Shown here piece by piece: positions 58,501 through 64,000 of a stretch of DNA of 64,000 bases (positions are counted from its first letter, which is position 1; every line of letters begins with the position of its first letter). The DNA lies in NCBI RefSeq assembly GCF_040954835.1, contig NC_090716.1:3087605-3151604 (forward strand). The letters run 5' to 3'. Origin of the DNA: Lepisosteus oculatus. Its lineage: Eukaryota > Chordata > Actinopteri > Semionotiformes > Lepisosteidae. Under the pieces are notes generated by a model. It saw only the letters and a program-made list of their open reading frames with translations. It was not told the DNA's origin and ran no database searches. The position numbers were made by a program, and so were the translations under genes.

Positions 58501-60449
58501 TCTGGCTTTGCTGTTCTTCCAAGCTGCCTGCTACAGTGAAGCGAATGAGGTCGCGGCGATCAATTATTCATTTTTTTATTCAAGACCAGTATGGAGCTGC
58601 CGCCGGGATATTTATAGCCGGCACTGGTGGTATCAAGACAAGTCTGAATGAAAGCTTTTTAATATGCAGAAAAGCCTGACACCACATCCTGGCTGAAATA
58701 TTACACTGTTAATCTCGCTGAAGGGTGCAATTCCACCTCCCCCCTCACTCCCCCCCGCCTGCCAGCTTTCCACAAGCAACGTGTCTGAGACATCAGTATG
58801 GGCCATTGCTGGAAAGGTACACATCCTGTAAACTGTACTATAAGACAGCCAGAAAACAACCCCCCCCCCCCCCCCCGGTTTTTCATCTTCAGGCAAACAA
58901 TAACTTGTCCTCCAGATGCGTTTCCAAATGCTTAGAGCTGGGGTTTTTTTTTGCAGCAACTGCATTGTGGTTTACGTATCGAGTTCTGTATTTAGCACTT
59001 CACAATACACCGCTCCTCTTACTGTGCGCCTGAACGTAAGCCTAGATTATTTCATTATGAGCAGCAGTGCGGTTTTGTGCATGTTGACAGGCACTTAAAA
59101 TGAAAACGGAACAAAATAAGCGAACCTGTTATTTCATATTCTTCTGGACTCAAGTTGACATTGAAAGGTTAAGTCTTGTGTGTCGTTGCCTCATGAAACA
59201 ATCTTTGGTGGGAAAAGAATATGCCTTTTATTTCGGCGTCTACGGGTTTGGAAAGCAAGGCTGCCCCAGTGCGGCTTTGCTCTGTGTTTAGTGTTGTGAC
59301 CTCTTATTGCAAAGAAATGGCAGGATCGCTGGACACTCACCTGATGAAAGGGAAGCATAGTCTCATCATGTCACAGGCAGTGTTGTGCTACAGGCAGGAG
59401 GAGACGTGGACTTTAAAGGCGAGTGTGAGATTTGTTTCTGTGATCTTGCTTGCTGTGCTACACAGACGGACGCCTGTTCTGTAAGGTAGTAGCTACTCCA
59501 AGCCCTCCAGCTGAAAATCAGGCTGAAATGTGCGACCATTTGAAAATGGGGAACTATTACAATCAAAGTCCATATTGGTTCACAACAAGAATGGCTCACC
59601 TTGGATGTGTCAGGTAATATGTTATCTTAATTTTTAAATAATTGAAGGACAACTACATATAAACGTAGAGTAACTGAAAATTGTAACCACGCTGTATGTA
59701 GTGTATCATCCATGTTAGGCCCAGATGTAACGTGCATACAGAAATTATTATCCTCAGTCTTAAAGATGTGCAGCTGAACTCCAGGATGACAGATTTGTCC
59801 CTACAAGTCACACTTTTGACGGGGAGATATTTCTTGATTCCAGCTTTATGGAAAGTGGTTCAAAATTCCTCCATCTTTCAGCTTTTTTTCAGATGACTAC
59901 CCCCAGAAGACAAAACTGACTCGTGTAGCTCAACAATCTCTAAATGTACTTTAAAAATAAATGTATCCACATATTTTGCATTGCTATAAGGTTAGTACCT
60001 AAACAAACAAGGTAAAAACTCCCGATAGAACTGTGTAAATAGAAAAATGTAACTGAAGAAAGCTTGGCTGCGAAAAACACCTTGTATGCATAAAATAATA
60101 TTAAGGAAATCATATTTCTACAAATGAATTCCATTCTGCTGCACTAATTTAGGATTTGGCAAGGTTTGAAGAAAAACCTGAACTTGCACATCAGCTGTAG
60201 CCTGTGTGTTTCCATGGGGTCTGTAAACAGTGTCTGGCAAATGGGTAAGGTTTGGATTTAACGTTGGCCTTCAATGGACTGAAATCAGCCTGCTCAGCAA
60301 GCCATGTGTTAGCAGGAACGAAAATGGAGTGCTGAATTTAATTTTGAAAGCAAAGAGGAGTGGAGTTTTTTTTTAGTAAAACTAGCACTTCCCAAAAGCT
60401 CACTCGCCCCCAAAATTGGAAAGTGTGTAAAAGTGGACCCTCCGTGCAC
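55504..60449. other. intergenic interval downstream of BDNF
   Basis: No gene recognised. It holds a C17 run and an enhancer-like stretch. The boundary with the BDNF 3' UTR is uncertain. Confidence 0.45.
58530..58730. promoter_or_regulatory. possible conserved enhancer-like stretch near the BDNF 3' end
   Basis: Repeat-free sequence with GATCAATTATTCA, GGATATTTATAGCC, CTTTTTAATATGCAG and GTTAATCTCGC. Composition resembles conserved non-coding elements. Inference only. Confidence 0.25.
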
Positions 60450-63010
60450 AGAAGTTCTTCTCTCCAAAATACTTTTATTTAAAAACACAAACAGCCATGA
60501 GCTCATCCAACATTATATATATATATTTAGACAGCAATTTCTTCAAGGTGCATAAACATTCTGAAGTGAAGTAGTTGTGTGAACAGAAGCCTGCATTTCT
60601 ACAGCTATATCTATGTTTTACCACCATTACGGAACAGAGATATGGACCCATGAAGGGCCTGAGGTACAAAAATAGAGATATCCCAATGGAAAGTCAATAT
60701 CCATCCCACAATCCGAGCTCAGACTATGATCTTCGATAACCATGTGGCCCTCTATTCCAGAACACGTGTCCAAAGGGATATTGCAAACTCCTATCAGGAA
60801 TGTGGTCCAGCCTGTCCAGTGGTATGTAAGACATATGCACACATGTGGATTTCTCTCTTTTTTTTTTTCAGCTCTTGCATATGAAATAAGGTGTGGAATG
60901 GTGCACGCCCCTGGCTTATATTAAATAAATGACATCGTCGGAGTATCCATTTCATTCAGTAGTTCTGTACTGGAGTCTGCAAAGTAATACATGTAAGGCG
61001 TTGTGAGTGAGATCCTGAGAAAGATGTGAAAACTTGGGGGCAATCAGAAGTAAGCAGGGGGCAGGGACTGCAGGGGGGGGGGGGATTTGGAGGGGAAAAG
61101 CTGGTTTAGGGAAGTGGCCGCGTAATCTTTTGATACAGTACTGTGCTCTTCAGCAACTTCCTGAAGATTTGTCCTAAAAGATGCAGAAATTAAAAAAGAA
61201 GATGTTGTCAATTTTCAAGACACTTCATGACTGTATGCTTTAGGAAGTGGGTGACCAGTCTACTATGGTCTCCTGGGGAACTGGGCCTGCTCCAACTAAC
61301 AATAATATATGTTCCCAAAGCCCCTTAACTTGGAGCTTGTTTGTGTAAATGCCAAGATCAGTAGGCTGAATGGCTTCCTACGGCCTGTAACCTTCTTTAA
61401 AAGAGAGGACAAAGCCCAATTCTGCTGGTACAGACAAACCCAGGATGCCCAGGGAGAGTTCAAAGGTCAGTTTCAGTGGTTTTTGCGTTCAGTTGCCTAT
61501 AATCATTTTATTTCTTCAAATATTCCAATTTAATATTGCAAACAACGTCACAACATACAAAATGAATTATATTAATCCAGAACAAATGTCAATGAATAAT
61601 CTTTATATTTTCATATCTTTTTTTTTTTTAAACCTGTGGGATTAAAAAAATAAACAGCAAAGCTTTGACAACAGCACCTTGACATTAGTAATTCCAACAC
61701 TGCCTCTGAGAAGTTTAAAGCAGTAAACAGATAAAGTACTATCAGGAAGAAAGACCACTTACTGTTAAAAATGTAAACGGAATGTTTTGGTCGGAATTTA
61801 TATCCTTTTTGTTTCCAAAGTGGACAGTTTTCTCAATTCACAATTGAAGCAGCATGCAGTATTTTTAGATTTTTTTTTTTAACTCTTCCCTCATTTTTTT
61901 TCCTCTTTTTTTTCACCCCAAATTCTTGGCAACGTAAACAGACCACAATGTTTTGAGGAATGTCATACAGAGTTAATTTCAGATTGTGCGCAAATGACTG
62001 ATTGATTTTTTTTTTTTAATTTTAACTTTTTTCGTCTCCGAAGGTCATGTTTATGTTCAATAAATAGACTGTATTACCACTTTACTGTATAAACTTCATC
62101 TTTTTTTTTTACATGCAGTCCATAAAATTTTTTCATTTGACGGAATAATTTACCCTGTTATGTATATATACAAATAGATATTTTCTCTCTGTTTTTTTTT
62201 TTTACTCTCAATAAAATCTATACAACATTTAATTCACTATCTCCCCCTCTTAATGGTGAGCGTACATACACACGAAGTGTCTATTCTTATAAAGCGCCAG
62301 GCTTTTTTTTTCTTGTTATCCATGGTGAATGCCCGGACAAATGACTGGGTTGTCCGACACTGAGAGTTGTAGTGGCGTTTGTCTATCCCTCTACAAGCCT
62401 CGTTGGTGTACCCCTTGGGGTTGCATTTGGTCTCATAAAAGTATTGCTTGAGTTGGCCATTGGACACCGGCACCTTCTCTAGCACTGTGACGGTCTGCCC
62501 AGACATGTCCACTGCGGTCTTCTTTTCCACGGCCGTCACCCACTGGCTAATACTGTCACACACACTCAGCTCCCCCCTCCGCGCCGGGTCGGAGTGCCTT
62601 CTCACCCGCATGGACATGTTCGCCGCGTCCAGGTAGTTTTTGTACTCCTCCAGGAGAAAGAGCAGAGGGGGCTCCAAAGGCACTTGGTTGCTGATCATCA
62701 CCCGCGACGTGTACAGGTCCGCGTCTCGGGGCTCGTCCCCCTGGGCGGCCCCAGCCCCCCGCGGCTCCCCCTCGCCCTCCAGCAGCTCCTCGATCACCTG
62801 CTCAAACGTGTCCGCCAGGGACGGCAGCCCCCGCGGCGCCCCGCCCCCGCTCTCCGGAGTCCCGTGGCCTCGCGCCGCGCCCGGGTAACCCACGCCGAAG
62901 TGGCTGCGGATCCCGGCTGCTTCTTTCATGGGGGCAGCTCTCATGCAACTGAAGTACGAAATTACCATAGTAAGGAACAGGATGGTCATCACTCTTCTCA
63001 CCTGGTGGAA
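60450..63010 (-). other. bdnf: BDNF 3' exon including 5'-leader junction and 3' UTR (3' limit inferred)
   Basis: On the minus strand a C-rich pyrimidine tract followed by CTGCAG gives a strong splice acceptor at 63011-63012. Exon sequence therefore begins at 63010 with TTCCACCAG, 21 bases before the ATG. Below the stop at 62237 the DNA becomes AT-rich with long A runs on the sense strand, typical of a 3' UTR. Sense-strand AATAAA signals are visible as TTTATT near 61507 and near 60475. The second could end a long-form 3' UTR of about 1.8 kb. BDNF is known in mammals to have short and long 3' UTR isoforms. Exact ends cannot be fixed from sequence alone. Confidence 0.55.
62237..62989 (-). CDS. 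bdnf: BDNF preproprotein (single 3' coding exon)
   Basis: Encodes brain-derived neurotrophic factor, a secreted homodimeric growth factor that signals through TrkB and p75NTR. The uninterrupted 250-residue frame starts with the [13 protein letters not shown] signal peptide (about residues 1-18). A prodomain with the conserved [14 protein letters not shown] and LYTSRVM segments follows, then the sequon NMS just before the furin site RVRR (about 128-131). The mature 119-residue chain begins HSDPARRGE. Its six knot cysteines are present at mature positions 13, 58, 68, 80, 109 and 111, and it ends TIKRGR before a TAG stop. Human BDNF is 247 residues, so the length is normal. I chose the ATG at 62989 because it matches the universal MTILF start. 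The frame stays open upstream to the splice acceptor at 63010. The prodomain is Gly/Pro/Ala-rich and GC-rich, and the mature part has several unusual substitutions (see findings). Identification is essentially certain. Confidence 0.98.
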   Translation of the reverse strand: MTILFLTMVISYFSCMRAAPMKEAAGIRSHFGVGYPGAARGHGTPESGGGAPRGLPSLADTFEQVIEELLEGEGEPRGAGAAQGDEPRDADLYTSRVMISNQVPLEPPLLFLLEEYKNYLDAANMSMRVRRHSDPARRGELSVCDSISQWVTAVEKKTAVDMSGQTVTVLEKVPVSNGQLKQYFYETKCNPKGYTNEACRGIDKRHYNSQCRTTQSFVRAFTMDNKKKKAWRFIRIDTSCVCTLTIKRGR

Positions 63011-64000
63011 CTGCAGAGGGACGGGGGGGGGGGGGGAGAGGTGGGGAGAAAAGGAGAAAAGAAGGCCGTTAGTTCTCTGGGGAGCACAGCTCTCTCAGTC
63101 GGGGCGCAGCGCAAGACCGGCCTGCCCCTCTAAGGCTCCTCCAGCACTGATGTCACCTGCAGGAAGCTAAATGCGTCAACACCCGAGGCGTCAATAGAGG
63201 ACTGCGGCGCCCGTCCAGAGAACACGCTCCTCCCCTGCCTGCCTGCCTCTGAAAGTAGGCCACCAACAGGCTGAACACAACAAAAACCGAGTTCGGCGAG
63301 TCAGGTTAAAGCCTCCAAAAAATACCCCCCACTCCCCATAGCTTTCCTGTTCTTTACTCTTTTCTGCCCTGCACCGGGACCGAGGCACCCTGCGCCCCAA
63401 GGTTCAGACGTGTCCCTCCAGGCGGAGAAAGGGGACGCGGCTCTGAATTCCGAGAATCAGCCTTCGAGCCAAAAAGTCGGTTTCGAACGGATACACATCT
63501 ATTGGATGTCGGACAGGCTCCTCTCGTTTGTTCATTCTACCGGCCCAGTCCAGGACCGCAAAGGTAAAGTGACGTTTGAGGCTTTCTGTTTTTCTCAGAA
63601 ATCGCAGTGCCGTGCCGAGATTACAGGGCTTAGGGTACATTCTCTGCCCCCACTTTTTACCAAAAGGAGGAATACACATCTGCAGGTGAGCAGCTCCACG
63701 TTCCTGTCAGTTCTATCTCGTGGGCCACGACGAGGGTAAGATGCCAAATATATAACACCCAAATTGGTCAAATTATGCTGTAGAGGTTTAGGAAAATATT
63801 TTTGCTCCAGGGTAAATCGCCCACCGGCTCTCCGCGTGCTGAAGAACCCCTGCTTGCTGCTGGGAGTCAGCATCTCCAAGCAGCTTCTGTGCTGTCAAAC
63901 AACCTTCAATTGACTTTTGACTTTCGGATTGTCTGTGACACCACTGGCAATTGTTTACGTCGGCTAAAAAGGAAAACAGGAGTTCACATTACAGCAGAGC
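63011..64000 (-). other. bdnf: BDNF intron upstream of the coding exon
   Basis: This is intronic sequence between the coding-exon acceptor and the 5' exons, which lie outside the window. It is moderately GC-rich. The acceptor-proximal part contains a 14-base G run on the plus strand (63023-63036), which forms most of the polypyrimidine tract on the sense strand. I see no convincing further exon. A cassette-like CAG/GTGACA donor near 63155 was considered too weak to call. Confidence 0.5.

Noticed and set aside
33200..60450. BDNF antisense RNA (BDNF-AS) exons
   Set aside because: Known from primates, but no exon can be identified from sequence alone, so none is annotated.
62990..63001. BDNF start at an upstream GTG (MRRV...)
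   Set aside because: Vertebrates start BDNF at the ATG of MTILF. The upstream GTG is only part of the open frame leading to the splice acceptor.

Overview
This is a stretch of vertebrate nuclear DNA, most likely from a ray-finned fish. It has intron-split genes, long non-coding stretches, and many SINE and LINE retrotransposon relics. Three protein-coding genes can be recognised, all on the minus strand. From right to left (their direction of transcription) they are BDNF, LIN7C and LGR4. This is the same order and orientation as on human chromosome 11p14. CR1-type LINE remnants, a 5S-rRNA-derived SINE with an L2-like tail, V-SINE (DANA/Mermaid-like) elements and a tRNA-derived SINE family occur together. 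With fish-type BDNF residues, this suggests a non-teleost ray-finned fish (gar or bowfin-like), but the species is not proven.

Layout. 1-15,322 is the 5' part of LGR4 intron 1, filled with SINEs, CR1 fragments, one internal CpG-rich patch and a perfect-looking hairpin. 15,323-15,513 is LGR4 coding exon 1 (signal peptide plus the cysteine-rich LRR cap). 15,514 to about 16,350 is its CpG-rich 5' flank. About 16,350-22,400 separates the LGR4 promoter from the LIN7C 3' end and is rich in LINE tails. LIN7C spans 33,007 down to 26,757 in five coding exons and encodes an apparently intact 201-residue L27-PDZ scaffold protein. Its intron 3 contains an 88-bp near-identical copy of part of exon 4. Its intron 1 contains a full-length 5S-derived SINE carrying a strong CTCF-like motif. 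About 33,200-60,450 is a gene-free interval with three minus-strand and one plus-strand CR1 remnants, SINEs, an orphan CpG-rich patch, a G-quadruplex-type hexamer repeat and several AT-rich, homeodomain-motif-rich stretches that could be conserved regulatory DNA. 60,450-63,010 is the 3' exon of BDNF: an intact 250-residue preproprotein with furin site and cystine knot, a strong splice acceptor, and an AT-rich 3' UTR. The 5' exons and promoters of BDNF lie beyond the right edge.

Functionally the genes are not an operon. BDNF is a secreted TrkB ligand, LIN7C is a PDZ scaffold at synapses and epithelial junctions, and LGR4 is an R-spondin receptor. Their linkage is an old vertebrate synteny block. 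No new multi-gene system was found. The most unusual items are the partial exon duplication in LIN7C, in-frame 51-bp tandem expansions in two CR1 copies, two strong hairpins, the variable C tract in the BDNF splice acceptor, and the conserved open frame upstream of the BDNF start codon.
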